Origin: Azospirillum sp.
GTDB taxonomy: Bacteria; Pseudomonadota; Alphaproteobacteria; Azospirillales; Azospirillaceae
Reading direction: 5' to 3'
NCBI GenBank assembly: GCA_027486405.1
Contig: JAIXPD010000049.1
Coordinates: 1 to 64,000 of the forward strand
DNA: 64,000 nucleotides
In this document: positions 1-8,380 of the stretch, piece by piece
How the letters are laid out: every line of letters begins with the position of its first letter
Numbering within the stretch: the first letter of the stretch is position 1
Position numbers and translations under genes: made by a program
Notes under the pieces: generated by a model
What the model was told of the DNA's origin: nothing
Databases searched by the model: none
Seen by the model: the letters and a program-made list of their open reading frames with translations, nothing else

Positions 1-305
1 ACGCGCTCGGCCAACGCCTGTTCGTTGCGCAGCAGCCCATCCACCTCGTCGGGCCGGATGGCGGCGGAATGGTTGCCGACACCAAAGATCGCCAGCAGCC
101 GGTCGGCGGTGGTGTAATACAGGCTTTCGTACAGGACCGTGCCGCCGCCGGTTTCGTGCATCATCTGCGCCAGGAAATGGGCGATGCGCAGCGGGGTGGT
201 GATGCCGAATTGCGCGAACAGCGCGTCGCATTGCTGGAACGCGTCCATGTAGTTCGGCTTGATGCGCGGGGCGACCTGCTGGACAACGGCGGCGATGCTG
301 GTCAT
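1..305 (-). CDS. GH19-type lysozyme/chitinase-like protein, partial
   Basis: N-terminal 101 residues of a protein whose 3' end lies beyond the left edge of the window. The ATG at 305 follows an AAAGGG ribosome-binding site. Residues 41-60 read IAHFLAQMMHETGG, the segment that carries the catalytic glutamate (here E51) of family 19 glycoside hydrolases and phage-type endolysins, followed by the usual 'ESLYYTTADRLL' stretch. Such enzymes cut peptidoglycan or chitin. No signal peptide is visible, as in many phage-derived or holin-dependent lysozymes. No other phage genes are seen, so whether it is a prophage remnant or a housekeeping lysozyme cannot be told here. Confidence 0.7.
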   Translation of the reverse strand, partial: MTSIAAVVQQVAPRIKPNYMDAFQQCDALFAQFGITTPLRIAHFLAQMMHETGGGTVLYESLYYTTADRLLAIFGVGNHSAAIRPDEVDGLLRNEQALAER

Positions 306-541
306 GGCACCCTTTCCGGTGACGGATGGTTGGTGGATGGCCGGAGAGAAACCCGCATGACGCGATGTCCGGCGGCCTTTCTCTCTCTTTTCCACCCGCA
401 ATCGGGGCAAGGCAAGGGAATGGTGGAAACGCGCAAGGATCTGTTCTGCGCCCGCAAAGGGGTGACGCGGCGGCGCTGTCTGTCGTAGGTTGGGCGTCCG
501 ACACGATTTTCGACGACGAGCGGTCACGGGGACTCAAGATC

Positions 542-1312
542 ATGTGCGAACTCCTGGGCATGAGCGCCAACGTGCCCACGGACATCTGTTTCAGCTTTCG
601 TGGCCTGATGCGGCGCGGCGGCCAGACCGGCCCGCACCGCGACGGCTGGGGCATTGCCTTTTACGAGGGCAAGGGCTGCCGGACCTTTCACGATCCGGCC
701 CCGAGCTGCGAATCGGAAATCGCCGAGCTGGTCAGCCGCTATTCGATCAAGTCGCGCACGGTGATTTCCCACATCCGCCGGGCCAACCGGGGGCGGGTGG
801 CGCTGGAGAACACCCATCCGTTCACCCGCGAATTGTGGGGGCGGGTGTGGACCTTCGCCCACAATGGCCAGTTGAAGGGCATCAAGAACCGCCTGTTGAC
901 CTTCTACGAACCGGTCGGGTCCACCGACAGCGAGCACGCCTTTTGCTGGATGCTGGACCAGATCCGCATGCAATACCCCGAGCCGCCCAAAAAGATGGCC
1001 GGTTTGATGCGGTTGATCCGCCATCTCGCCGCCGATCTCGGCGCGCTGGGGGTGTTCAACATGCTGCTGACCGATGGGCGGTGCCTGTGGTGCCATTGCG
1101 CCACCAACCTCGCCTGGCTGACCCGCCGTGCGCCCTTTGGGGCCGCCACGCTGCTCGACGCCGACATGAGCGTTGATTTCGCCAAGGAAACCACCCCGAA
1201 CGACATCGTCACCGTCATCGCCACCCGGCCCCTGACGGTGAACGAGGCGTGGACGGTGATGAAACCCGGCGAAATGGTGGTGTTCCGCGCCGGGGAGTTG
1301 GTGGGGCGCTGA
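542..1312 (+). CDS. Class II glutamine amidotransferase (YafJ/EgtC-like)
   Basis: 256 residues. The ATG at 542 is chosen because it places the conserved Cys at position 2 ([10 protein letters not shown]), which becomes the N-terminal nucleophile after Met removal in class II (Ntn) glutamine amidotransferases; longer upstream readings would bury it. Further family marks are '[12 protein letters not shown]', 'SHIRRANRG' and '[11 protein letters not shown]...FAHNGQLKG'. The domain hydrolyses glutamine to supply ammonia. The protein is a stand-alone YafJ-type unit with no attached synthase domain, so the acceptor reaction is unknown. It is apparently monocistronic, with 133 bp before the next gene. 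Confidence 0.88.
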   Translation: MCELLGMSANVPTDICFSFRGLMRRGGQTGPHRDGWGIAFYEGKGCRTFHDPAPSCESEIAELVSRYSIKSRTVISHIRRANRGRVALENTHPFTRELWGRVWTFAHNGQLKGIKNRLLTFYEPVGSTDSEHAFCWMLDQIRMQYPEPPKKMAGLMRLIRHLAADLGALGVFNMLLTDGRCLWCHCATNLAWLTRRAPFGAATLLDADMSVDFAKETTPNDIVTVIATRPLTVNEAWTVMKPGEMVVFRAGELVGR

Positions 1313-1445
1313 TCGGATTGTTGCGTGATTGGCAACGTACTGTCGCCAAGCCGTTGTCTTCTCGGATTATTGTTCCTGGTGCATGGTCGGCCCCAGAGAT
1401 TGACCGGCGCGCCGCCGGTCGCCACCGACCAGAAGGCTTTCCGCC

Positions 1446-2066
1446 ATGACCACGATCCTGCACATCGATTCCAGCCCGCTCGGCACCGCCTCCGTCACCC
1501 GCCAGTTGACCGCCTCGGTGGTCGAGGCGCTGCGCAAGGCCGACCCGGCCGCCGCGCTGGTCTACCGCGACGTTGCCGCCAACCCGCCGGATCACCTGTC
1601 GGGCGAGCTGCTCCAGGTCGTGAAGTTCCGCAACCTGGACGGCCTGAACGACCGCCAGCGCTCCGAACTGGCCCTGACGGACGAGCTGGTGGAGGAGTTC
1701 CTCGCCGCCGACGTCGTCGTGGTTGGCGCGCCGATGTACAATTTCTCGGTCCCGACCCAGCTCAAGGCGTGGATCGACCGTCTGGCCCAGGCGGGCCGCA
1801 CCTTCCGCTACACCGAAAAGGGGCCTGAGGGTCTGGCCGGTGGCAAGCGCGTCATCGTCGCCTCGGGCCGTGGCGGCGTTTATTCCACCAACCCGGCGTT
1901 GGCTGGCCTGGACCACCAGGAAGCCTATCTGCGCACGGTGTTCGGCTTCTTCGGCATCACCGACGTCCGCTTTGTCCGCGCCGAAGGCGTGTCGATGGGG
2001 CCGGACGCCAAGAACGCCGCCTTTGCCAAGGCCGACGCGGTGATCGCGGAGCTGGTCGCCGCCTGA
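1446..2066 (+). CDS. azoR: FMN-dependent NADH-azoreductase
   Basis: 206 residues, the usual length for AzoR. The flavodoxin-like fold begins with MTTILHIDSSPLG, which binds the FMN phosphate, and contains the family segment APMYNFSVPTQLKAWID. AzoR is a cytosolic homodimer that reduces azo compounds and quinones with NADH and is often induced by thiol or electrophile stress. The gene is followed by a strong intrinsic terminator and then by a glutathione S-transferase, which fits a detoxification pairing, although the terminator suggests separate transcription. Confidence 0.92.
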   Translation: MTTILHIDSSPLGTASVTRQLTASVVEALRKADPAAALVYRDVAANPPDHLSGELLQVVKFRNLDGLNDRQRSELALTDELVEEFLAADVVVVGAPMYNFSVPTQLKAWIDRLAQAGRTFRYTEKGPEGLAGGKRVIVASGRGGVYSTNPALAGLDHQEAYLRTVFGFFGITDVRFVRAEGVSMGPDAKNAAFAKADAVIAELVAA

Positions 2067-2118
2067 TTGCGGTGTTCCCTGTCCTTGGACGGGGCGTGGA
2101 CATGGATTGATCGCTGTT

Positions 2119-2164
2119 GGGGCGATGACGTGGCCTTGCGTGGGTGCGTCATCGCCCCTTTTTT
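2119..2164 (+). terminator. Rho-independent terminator after azoR
   Basis: Perfect 12-bp inverted repeat GGGGCGATGACG (2119-2130) / CGTCATCGCCCC (2147-2158) with a 16-nt loop, followed by six T (2159-2164). It lies 53 bp after the azoR stop and 18 bp before the next start. Confidence 0.9.
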
Positions 2165-2181
2165 CTGGAAAGGGGTCCGTC

Positions 2182-2856
2182 ATGCCGACCTTGACGCTCG
2201 TCAGCCATCATCTGTGCCCCTACGTCCAGCGCGCGGCCATCGCGCTGACCGAAAAGGGCGTGCCGTTCGACCGTGTCACCATCGATCTGGCCGACAAGCC
2301 GGAGTGGTTCAAGGCGTTGTCGCCGCTGGGCAAGGTCCCGTTGCTGCGCGTGGCCGAACCGGGCAAGCCGGAGGGTGTCGTGTTCGAATCGGCGGTGATT
2401 TTGGAGTATCTGGAAGACACCCAGACCCCGGCCCTGCACCCGGCCGACCCGCTGGAGCGGGCGCGTCATCGTGGCTGGATCGAGTTCGGCTCCACCATTC
2501 TCAGCGCCATCGTCCGGTTGTACGGGGCCAAGGACGACGCGGCCTTCGCCAAGGAAGGCGCGGAGATCGGCGCGCTGTTCGACCGGGTGGAGGCGGCGTT
2601 GGGCGATGGTCCCTATTTCGCCGGCCCTTCCTTCGGGCTGGTCGACGCGGTGTTCGGGCCGATCTTCCGCTATTTCGACGTGTTCGAAGCCGCCGCCGAC
2701 CTGCGTCTGATCGACGGGCGGCCGAAGGTCGCGGCGTGGCGCGCGGCGTTGGCGGACCGTCCGTCGGTGCGCGGGGCGGTTGCCGCCGATTACCCCGAAC
2801 GGCTCGTCACCTTTTTGCGCAACCGCGACAGCGTCATCAGCCGCCGCCTGCCGTGA
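2182..2856 (+). CDS. Glutathione S-transferase family protein
   Basis: 224 residues. The ATG at 2182 is preferred over longer frames because the thioredoxin-like N-terminal domain (residues 1-80) begins at once: MPTLTLVSHHLCPYVQR, with the CPYVQRA motif at the first helix and the 'VPLL...ESAVILEYLE' glutathione-gamma-glutamyl binding segment near residues 50-75. The all-helical C-terminal domain follows. CPYVQ-type GSTs (zeta/omega/beta-like) often act as dehalogenases or glutathionyl reductases; the exact substrate cannot be told. The gene ends 9 bp from the convergent FHA/cyclase gene. Confidence 0.88.
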   Translation: MPTLTLVSHHLCPYVQRAAIALTEKGVPFDRVTIDLADKPEWFKALSPLGKVPLLRVAEPGKPEGVVFESAVILEYLEDTQTPALHPADPLERARHRGWIEFGSTILSAIVRLYGAKDDAAFAKEGAEIGALFDRVEAALGDGPYFAGPSFGLVDAVFGPIFRYFDVFEAAADLRLIDGRPKVAAWRAALADRPSVRGAVAADYPERLVTFLRNRDSVISRRLP

Positions 2857-2865
2857 TGGGCCGGA

Positions 2866-3777
2866 TCAGGCCAGTTCGCCGCGAAAGGCGATGACGTGGT
2901 CCTGGTTTTCGTTCTGCGCCTCCGCCCCGAACCCGATCAGGCCGCGACCGACCAGCTTGGTTGAATCGCGTCGCAGCACCACCGGGGGCGAACCGCCGCT
3001 GCGGATGAAGCTGCCGTTGGTCGAATGATCGGTCAGGATGAAGCTCTCGCGGCTGAAATCGATCACCGCGTGCTGGCGTGAGGTCTGGCGCGAGGCGATG
3101 CGCAGGCCGCTGCTCTCCTCCCGCCCGATGGTGACGCGGGGCAGGGCGCGGCTCATCAGAATGTCCTGACCACGATAGGACAGGTGCAGCGTCAGCATGG
3201 CGTCGGCCCCGGTCTTGGCGGAGTAGCCCAAGGTCGTGCTGTCCTGCGCCTCGTCCACCTCCGCCGTGGGGCGGATCTGGTGGACGCGGATCGGGATCGC
3301 CTTTCCCTTCATCGCCACGTTGCTCAACAGCTTGGACAGCGCCAGCAGATCGGGCGACAGACCGGCGATCAGGGCCTCGGTCGCCAGGATTTCCCCAGGA
3401 CGGGCGATCTGCTGCACCCGCGCGGCGACGTTGCAGGCGTCGCCGTACAAATCGCCAATCCCCTCGATCACCGGGCCATGGTGGATGCCGATGCGCAGCC
3501 GCAGCCCGTAATCGTCCTGCGCGGCCATCATCGCCAACGCCGCGCGCACGCTGTCGTCGGCGGCGGGAAAGGCCCCGAGCAGGCCATCGCCCAGGCTTTT
3601 GATCACCGCCCCGCGATGCCCGGCCACCAATTGCCGCAGATGGGCCAGCACCCGCTGGGTCAGGGCGGCGGCGGTCGCGTTGCCGATCCGCTCGTACAGC
3701 ATGGTGCTGTCGGCGATGTCGACAAACAGCAGGGCGAGAGGCTTTTCCAGGGCGGGCAAGGCCGACTTCCATGACAC
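2866..3777 (-). CDS. Class III adenylate/guanylate cyclase with C-terminal FHA domain
   Basis: 303 residues from the GTG at 3777. An alternative TTG at 3873 would add 32 Arg-rich residues that look non-coding. Residues about 12-180 form a class III nucleotidyl cyclase homology domain: FVDIADST carries the first metal Asp (about D20), KSLGDGLLGAF the second (about D64), and the 'GDACNVAARVQQIARPGEI' stretch follows. Residues about 205-300 form a forkhead-associated domain (TIGREESSGLRI, SRQHAVIDF, STNGSF), which binds phosphothreonine peptides. Both metal aspartates are present, so activity is possible. It is predicted to be cytosolic, with no membrane segment. The FHA part suggests control by a Ser/Thr kinase, but none is encoded nearby. 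Confidence 0.82.
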   Translation of the reverse strand: MSWKSALPALEKPLALLFVDIADSTMLYERIGNATAAALTQRVLAHLRQLVAGHRGAVIKSLGDGLLGAFPAADDSVRAALAMMAAQDDYGLRLRIGIHHGPVIEGIGDLYGDACNVAARVQQIARPGEILATEALIAGLSPDLLALSKLLSNVAMKGKAIPIRVHQIRPTAEVDEAQDSTTLGYSAKTGADAMLTLHLSYRGQDILMSRALPRVTIGREESSGLRIASRQTSRQHAVIDFSRESFILTDHSTNGSFIRSGGSPPVVLRRDSTKLVGRGLIGFGAEAQNENQDHVIAFRGELA

Positions 3778-3899
3778 GCGACGGGCAACGACGGACGGGA
3801 CTGTAGCACAGGCGCGCCAGCGCGGCGACCGCTGCGGCACCGCGCCGCCATGCCGCAGCCCGCAGCGCCGCAAGCCGCTTGGTGGAAGGGTGGGCCTGT

Positions 3900-3927
3900 G
3901 TTAATAACTGACCAGTCAGTTATTAAC
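3900..3927. promoter_or_regulatory. TetR operator (inverted repeat) upstream of the exporter operon
   Basis: Perfect 11-bp arms GTTAATAACTG (3900-3910) and CAGTTATTAAC (3917-3927) separated by 6 bp, ending 10 bp before the start of the TetR gene at 3938. The AT-rich arms contrast with the GC-rich surroundings. Position and symmetry fit an autoregulatory operator overlapping the promoter or 5' end of the operon. Confidence 0.8.
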
Positions 3928-3937
3928 TGAGCCTGCG

Positions 3938-4582
3938 ATGCCGTCCGACGACACCCCCGAACCACGCCGCTGGCGACGCCGCAAGGACGAGCGCCCGCAG
4001 GAAATCGTCGCCGCCGCTCTGGCTGTGTTTGCCGAGCGGGGCTTTGCCGCCGCGCGGCTGGACGATGTCGCGGCGCGCGCGGGCGTCAGCAAGGGAACGC
4101 TCTACCTCTACTTTCCCAGCAAGGAGGAGCTGTTCAAGGCGGTGGTCCGCGCCGCGATCCTGCCCAATCTGGAACGGGCCGAACGGCTGGTCGATGGCGC
4201 GCCCGGTGCCACCTTCGCGCTGTTGGACCGCATCCTGGCGATGATGGGGGAGGTGATCGCGACCACGCAGGCGGCGATCATTCCCAAGCTGGTGATCGCC
4301 GAAGCGGGCAATTTCCCTGAACTGGCCGCCTTCTATCACCAGGAGGTGGTTCAGCGCGGTTTGGCCCTGCTGGCCCGTCTGTTGGAACGCGGGGTGGCGC
4401 GCGGGGAGTTCCGGCCGCTTCCCATCGACCATGCGGCGCGGCTGATCGTGGCCCCGCTGCTGATGTGCGCGATGTGGCGCAGCGCCTTTGACGCGGTGGC
4501 CCCGCTGGATGTCTCGGCGCTGATCGCCACGCACCGCGACCATCTGCGCCGGGTGCTGTTGGTGACGGAGGACACAGCATGA
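3938..4582 (+). CDS. TetR/AcrR family transcriptional regulator
   Basis: 214 residues. The N-terminal helix-turn-helix domain spans about residues 17-65 (IVAAALAVFAERGFAAARLDDVAARAGVSKGTLYLYFPSKEELF), the typical TetR signature. The C-terminal helical ligand domain resembles the AcrR/AefR-like regulators of efflux operons. It is the first gene of an operon with a membrane fusion protein and an ABC ATPase: the stop overlaps the next start by 4 bp. A near-palindromic operator sits just upstream, so it probably represses itself and the exporter until an inducer binds. Confidence 0.92.
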   Translation: MPSDDTPEPRRWRRRKDERPQEIVAAALAVFAERGFAAARLDDVAARAGVSKGTLYLYFPSKEELFKAVVRAAILPNLERAERLVDGAPGATFALLDRILAMMGEVIATTQAAIIPKLVIAEAGNFPELAAFYHQEVVQRGLALLARLLERGVARGEFRPLPIDHAARLIVAPLLMCAMWRSAFDAVAPLDVSALIATHRDHLRRVLLVTEDTA

Positions 4583-5535
4583 GCGGGTGGCTGGACACGG
4601 TGGCCGGGCTGGCCTTGGGCCTGGGGCAGGCGGTGGGGCTGGTGGGGGGAGGGGTGGCTCCGCCCCTGGCCCACGGCTATGTCGAGGGGGAGTATCTGCG
4701 CATCGCCGCGCCAGCGGCGGGCCGGTTGGACCGGCTGGCGGTGACGCGTGGCCAAACCGTGGCGGCGGGCGCGCCGCTGTTCGCCATCGACCGCACCAGC
4801 GCGCAATGGGACCGCGACCGGCTGGCGGCGGCGCTCGCTCAGGCCCGCGCCCAGCGCGCCGACCTGACCAGCGGCAAGCGGGCGGAGGAAATGGCCGTGC
4901 TGGCCGCGCAATCGGCCCAGGCCGCCGCCGCGCTGCGCCTGTCCGCCGCCGAGTTGGACCGTCAAACCGCGCTGGTGGCGCGCAAGGTCGCGTCGCCGGA
5001 CAAGCTCGACAGCGCGCGGGCGGCCTATGAGCGCGATCAAGGCCGTGTGGCGGAAACGCGGGCGCAACTGGCCGTCGGTGGGTTGGGCGCGCGCGTGGAG
5101 CAGCTGCGCGCCGCCGAGTTGGCGGTGGTGCAGGCCGACGCCGCCCTGGCGCAGGCCGACCAGCGGTTGGCCGATCTCGCCCCCGTCGCGCCGACCGCCG
5201 CGCGGGTGGGGGACACGCTGTTCAACGTGGGCGAATGGGTTCCCGCCGGAACGCCGGTGGTGACGCTGCTGCCGCCCGAGCGGGTCAAGCTGGTGCTGTT
5301 CTTGCCGGAAACCCGGATCGCCCGCACCCCGCCCGGGACCCGGCTGCGCGTGCGCTGCGATTCCTGCCCGGCGGACGCGGTGGCGCGCGTCACCCACGTC
5401 GCCACCCAGGCGGAATACACCCCGCCGGTGATCTACAGCGTCGGCAGCCGGGAAAAGCTGGTCTTCCGGGTGGAGGCGGTTCCCAGCGTCGCCCTGCCGC
5501 CGGGGCTGCCGGTGGATGTGGAGGCGCTGCCATGA
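4579..5535 (+). CDS. HlyD/YbhG-family membrane fusion protein
   Basis: 318 residues. A short N-terminal hydrophobic segment (residues about 8-28, LGLGQAVGLVGGGVAPPL) may anchor it or act as a signal. Next come the first half of the lipoyl/barrel-sandwich domain (EGEYLRIAAPAAGRLDRLAVTRG), an Ala/Arg-rich coiled-coil hairpin (about 85-190), the second half (VAPTAARVGDTLFNVGEWV) and a beta-barrel. Such proteins bridge an inner-membrane ABC exporter to the outer membrane. It overlaps the TetR gene by 4 bp upstream and the ATPase gene by 4 bp downstream, so translation is probably coupled. Confidence 0.88.
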   Translation: MSGWLDTVAGLALGLGQAVGLVGGGVAPPLAHGYVEGEYLRIAAPAAGRLDRLAVTRGQTVAAGAPLFAIDRTSAQWDRDRLAAALAQARAQRADLTSGKRAEEMAVLAAQSAQAAAALRLSAAELDRQTALVARKVASPDKLDSARAAYERDQGRVAETRAQLAVGGLGARVEQLRAAELAVVQADAALAQADQRLADLAPVAPTAARVGDTLFNVGEWVPAGTPVVTLLPPERVKLVLFLPETRIARTPPGTRLRVRCDSCPADAVARVTHVATQAEYTPPVIYSVGSREKLVFRVEAVPSVALPPGLPVDVEALP

Positions 5536-6491
5536 CCGTTCCATCCGGTTCCGGTTCCCCGGCTGCGGCCCCAGTCGCGGCGATTGACGTGCGCGGGCTG
5601 GTCAAACGGTTCGGCGACAAGCTGGTCGTCAACAACGTGTCGATCCGGGTGGAGACCGGGGCGATCTATGGCTTTCTCGGTCCCAACGGTTCAGGCAAGA
5701 CCACGACGATCCGCCTGCTCTGCGGGTTGCTGACGCCCGACGCGGGGGAGGGAACCTGTCTGGGGCTGGACATTCGCCGCGACAGCGCGGCGATCAAGCG
5801 GCAGGTCGGCTACATGACCCAGAAGTTCAGCTTCTGGGAGGATCTGAGCATCGCCGAGAATCTCGATTTCGTCGCGCGCATGTACGGTCTGCCCCAGCGC
5901 CGCCGCCGGGTGGATGAGGCGCTGGAGCGGTTGGGGTTGGCGAACCGGCGGCGGCAATTGGCGGGGGAACTGTCGGGCGGCTGGAAACAACGGCTGGCGC
6001 TGGCCGCCTGCATTCTGCACGACCCCAAGCTGTTGCTGCTGGACGAGCCGACGGCGGGCGTCGATCCCAAGGCGCGGCGGGAGTTCTGGGACGAGATTCA
6101 CCGGCTGGCCGCCGATGGGCTGACCGTGCTGGTCAGCACCCATTACATGGACGAGGCGGAGCGCTGCCACGAAATCGCCTACATCGCCTATGGCACGCTG
6201 ATGACCCATGGCCCGGTGGATCGCGTGATCGCTCAATCAGGGCTGCACACCCGTGTCGTTTCCGGCCATGATCTGGCGCGGGTGGCCGAGGCGGTGGCCG
6301 CGCAGACGGGGGTGGAGATGGTGGCCGTGTTCGGCAGCCGCCTGCACGTCAGCGGGCTGGATGGCGCGGCGCTGGACGCGGCGCTGGCCCCCTGGATGGG
6401 GGATGGGAATCGTCAGGCGACGGAGGCCGCCCCGACGCTGGAGGACGTCTTCATCCACCTGATGAACCGCAGCACGGACAATTTCCAATGA
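5532..6491 (+). CDS. ABC-2 type exporter ATP-binding protein
   Basis: 319 residues starting at the ATG (5532) that overlaps the end of the membrane fusion gene. Walker A is GPNGSGKTT, the signature is LSGGWKQR and Walker B is LLLLDEPTAGVDP, followed by the H-loop 'LVSTHYMDEAERCHEIAYI'. This is the drug/Nod-factor (DrrA/YbhF) type of ATPase. Unlike E. coli YbhF, which has two ATPase domains, this protein has one and would act as a homodimer. Its permease partner lies at 7128-8264, beyond an oppositely oriented gene. Confidence 0.92.
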   Translation: MTVPSGSGSPAAAPVAAIDVRGLVKRFGDKLVVNNVSIRVETGAIYGFLGPNGSGKTTTIRLLCGLLTPDAGEGTCLGLDIRRDSAAIKRQVGYMTQKFSFWEDLSIAENLDFVARMYGLPQRRRRVDEALERLGLANRRRQLAGELSGGWKQRLALAACILHDPKLLLLDEPTAGVDPKARREFWDEIHRLAADGLTVLVSTHYMDEAERCHEIAYIAYGTLMTHGPVDRVIAQSGLHTRVVSGHDLARVAEAVAAQTGVEMVAVFGSRLHVSGLDGAALDAALAPWMGDGNRQATEAAPTLEDVFIHLMNRSTDNFQ

Positions 6492-6504
6492 CGCGGTTTG
6501 CAAC

Positions 6505-6532
6505 ACAAGAAACGCACGACAAGAAACGCACG
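6505..6532. repeat. Tandem 14-bp direct repeat
   Basis: ACAAGAAACGCACG occurs twice head to tail (6505-6518 and 6519-6532), directly after the ATPase stop and at the left border of the inverted secreted-protein gene. It may be a scar of the rearrangement that placed that gene here. Confidence 0.75.
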
Positions 6533-6566
6533 CGGACATGCCGCGCGGGAAACGCGCAAGCAACAT

Positions 6567-6596
6567 GGGGGCGTCGTTGTGGGAGACGACGCCCCC
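6567..6596 (-). terminator. Hairpin downstream of the secreted-protein gene
   Basis: Perfect 11-bp inverted repeat GGGGGCGTCGT (6567-6577) / ACGACGCCCCC (6586-6596) with an 8-nt loop, just past the stop of the minus-strand gene. No clear T-run follows on either strand, so it is a terminator-like structure that could also stop transcription arriving from the ATPase gene on the plus strand. Confidence 0.55.
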
Positions 6597-6603
6597 GACG
6601 GTG

Positions 6604-6972
6604 TTATTCCTTGATGGCGCTGGTGACGCCGGTGCTCTTGTTCCACTTCAGGGTCAGCTTGGAGATCTGGCACAGATCCAGGCCTTCCCAAACGGCGGTC
6701 TCGCCGTCGTCATAGGCAACCTTCATGTCCCACTTGCAGGTCTTTTCGGCCTTGCCGAAGGAGACTTCGAAATACTCGCCATCGTTCAGGATGTCGCGGC
6801 CCAGAATGTCTTCGTCCCAGCTGTTGTTCTTGGATTCCGACACGTAGATGTGCTTCAGCGGATACCCCGTCTTGTTGACGATGGTGAAATCCTGCTGCCC
6901 GGCCAGAGCCGCGCCGTGCATCAGGAACAGAGCGGCGGCGAAAGCGGTGCTCTTGGCAACAAAAGCCTTCAC
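6604..6972 (-). CDS. Small secreted protein of unknown function
   Basis: 122 residues from a GTG at 6972 with a GGAGA ribosome-binding site seven bases upstream; this start gives a clean signal peptide (MKAFVAKSTAFAAALFLMHGAALA, with cleavage predicted before GQQDF). The mature part of about 98 residues begins DFTIVNKTGYPLKHIYVSES and has two cysteines (EKTCKWDM, LDLCQIS) that could form a disulfide. The family resembles small periplasmic proteins common in Alphaproteobacteria whose function I do not know. It lies in reverse orientation between the ATPase and permease genes of one exporter and so must have its own promoter. Codon use is somewhat less GC-biased than its neighbours. Confidence 0.75.
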   Translation of the reverse strand: MKAFVAKSTAFAAALFLMHGAALAGQQDFTIVNKTGYPLKHIYVSESKNNSWDEDILGRDILNDGEYFEVSFGKAEKTCKWDMKVAYDDGETAVWEGLDLCQISKLTLKWNKSTGVTSAIKE

Positions 6973-7127
6973 GAGGAATCTCCAGGGAAAAGTGTTGGTC
7001 ACAACTCTACTTTCTTCCTAGGAACTCAAGCTTTGTCAAGGGGGTGGGGCGGAAAAAATATTGCTGCGTCAAACGGTTCCATTCTTTCTGTCCTGAAACA
7101 AAGGCGCAACCCAGCGGCGAGGATGTT

Positions 7128-8264
7128 ATGATCGGACGGTTCTCATTTGGCCGATTGCTCGCGGTGATGGTGAAGGAGCTGATCCAGATGCGGCGCGACC
7201 GTCTGACCTTCGCCATGATGGTCGGCGTGCCCATTCTGCAACTTGTCCTGTTCGGCTTTGCCATCAACGCCGATCCCAAACGGTTGCCCACTGCGATGCT
7301 GGTCGCCGATCCCAGCCCCTTTTCCCGGTCGCTGACGGCGGCGCTGGTCAATTCCGGTTATTTCGATCTGCGCCACACGACGACCGACCCCGGCGACATC
7401 GATCGGATGCTGGCGACCGGTCAGGTTCAGTTCGCCATCACCATTCCCGTCGGCTTTTCGCGCGACCTGCAACGCGCGGAGCGTCCGACGATGCTGGTGG
7501 AGGCCGACGCGACCGACCCGGCGGCCACCAGCAACGCCCTGTCGGCGCTGGCGGTGATCGCCCGGCAGGCGTTGAACGCCGATCTGGTCGGGCCGCTGGC
7601 GGGGCTGCGCGCCGGACCCGATCCCATCGATCTGCGCGTTCACCGCCGTTACAACCCGGACGGCATCACGCAATACAACGTCGTGCCCGGCCTGATGGGG
7701 GTGGTGTTGAGCATGACCATGGTGATGATGACGGCCTTGGCCGTCACCCGCGAACGGGAACGCGGGACCATGGAAAACCTGCTCGCCATGCCGGTCCGCC
7801 CCTTTGAAGTGATGCTGGGCAAGATCGTGCCCTTCATCGGCGTCGGTTATGTCCAGGTCGTGTTGATCGTGGCGGCGGCGCGGCTGCTGTTCGGGGTGCC
7901 GATCATGGGCAGTCTGTGGCTGCTGTCGGCGGTGCTGGTGGTGTTCATCGCCGCCAATCTGGCGGTGGGCTTCACCTTTTCCACCCTGGCCAAGAACCAG
8001 TTGCAGGCGATGCAGATGTCCTTCTTCTTCTTCCTGCCGTCGGTTTTGCTGTCGGGCTTCATGTTTCCGTTCCGGGGAATGCCCGGCTGGGCGCAGGCGG
8101 TGGGGGAACTGCTGCCGCTCACCCATTTCCTGCGCATCGTGCGGGGCATCCTGCTGAAGGGCAACGGCCTGCCCGAGATCGCCGGAGAGATGCTGCCGCT
8201 GCTGGCCTTTCTGGCGGTGGTCACGGTGTTGGCGTTGCGGCGGTACCGGCAAACCCTGGACTGA
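7128..8264 (+). CDS. ABC-2 type exporter permease (YbhS/YhhJ-like)
   Basis: 378 residues from the ATG at 7128, which has a GAGGA-type ribosome-binding site. The topology is that of ABC-2 permeases: one N-terminal membrane helix (LTFAMMVGVPILQLVLFGFAIN, about 25-46), a large extracytoplasmic domain (about 50-175), then five helices in the C-terminal half, including the signature 'RERERGTMENLLAMPVRPFEVMLGKIVPF'. It should pair with the ATPase at 5532-6491 and the fusion protein at 4579-5535. Related operons carry two permease genes; only one is present here, so the pore may be a homodimer. The intervening reverse gene splits the operon. Confidence 0.88.
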   Translation: MIGRFSFGRLLAVMVKELIQMRRDRLTFAMMVGVPILQLVLFGFAINADPKRLPTAMLVADPSPFSRSLTAALVNSGYFDLRHTTTDPGDIDRMLATGQVQFAITIPVGFSRDLQRAERPTMLVEADATDPAATSNALSALAVIARQALNADLVGPLAGLRAGPDPIDLRVHRRYNPDGITQYNVVPGLMGVVLSMTMVMMTALAVTRERERGTMENLLAMPVRPFEVMLGKIVPFIGVGYVQVVLIVAAARLLFGVPIMGSLWLLSAVLVVFIAANLAVGFTFSTLAKNQLQAMQMSFFFFLPSVLLSGFMFPFRGMPGWAQAVGELLPLTHFLRIVRGILLKGNGLPEIAGEMLPLLAFLAVVTVLALRRYRQTLD

Positions 8265-8280
8265 ACATGCTTGTGCACGC

Positions 8281-8310
8281 TTCAAAACCGACGTGTGTTT
8301 CAAAACCGAC
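8281..8310. repeat. Short direct repeat after the permease gene
   Basis: TTCAAAACCGAC occurs at 8281-8292 and again at 8299-8310. It lies between the permease stop and the mepA start. No function is apparent. Confidence 0.6.
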
Positions 8311-8380
8311 ACGGCTTTGCATGATTCCTTAAGCCTGATTGTGGTAAGACCAGCTTCAGGATGGATGAAGCGGGGGCGTC

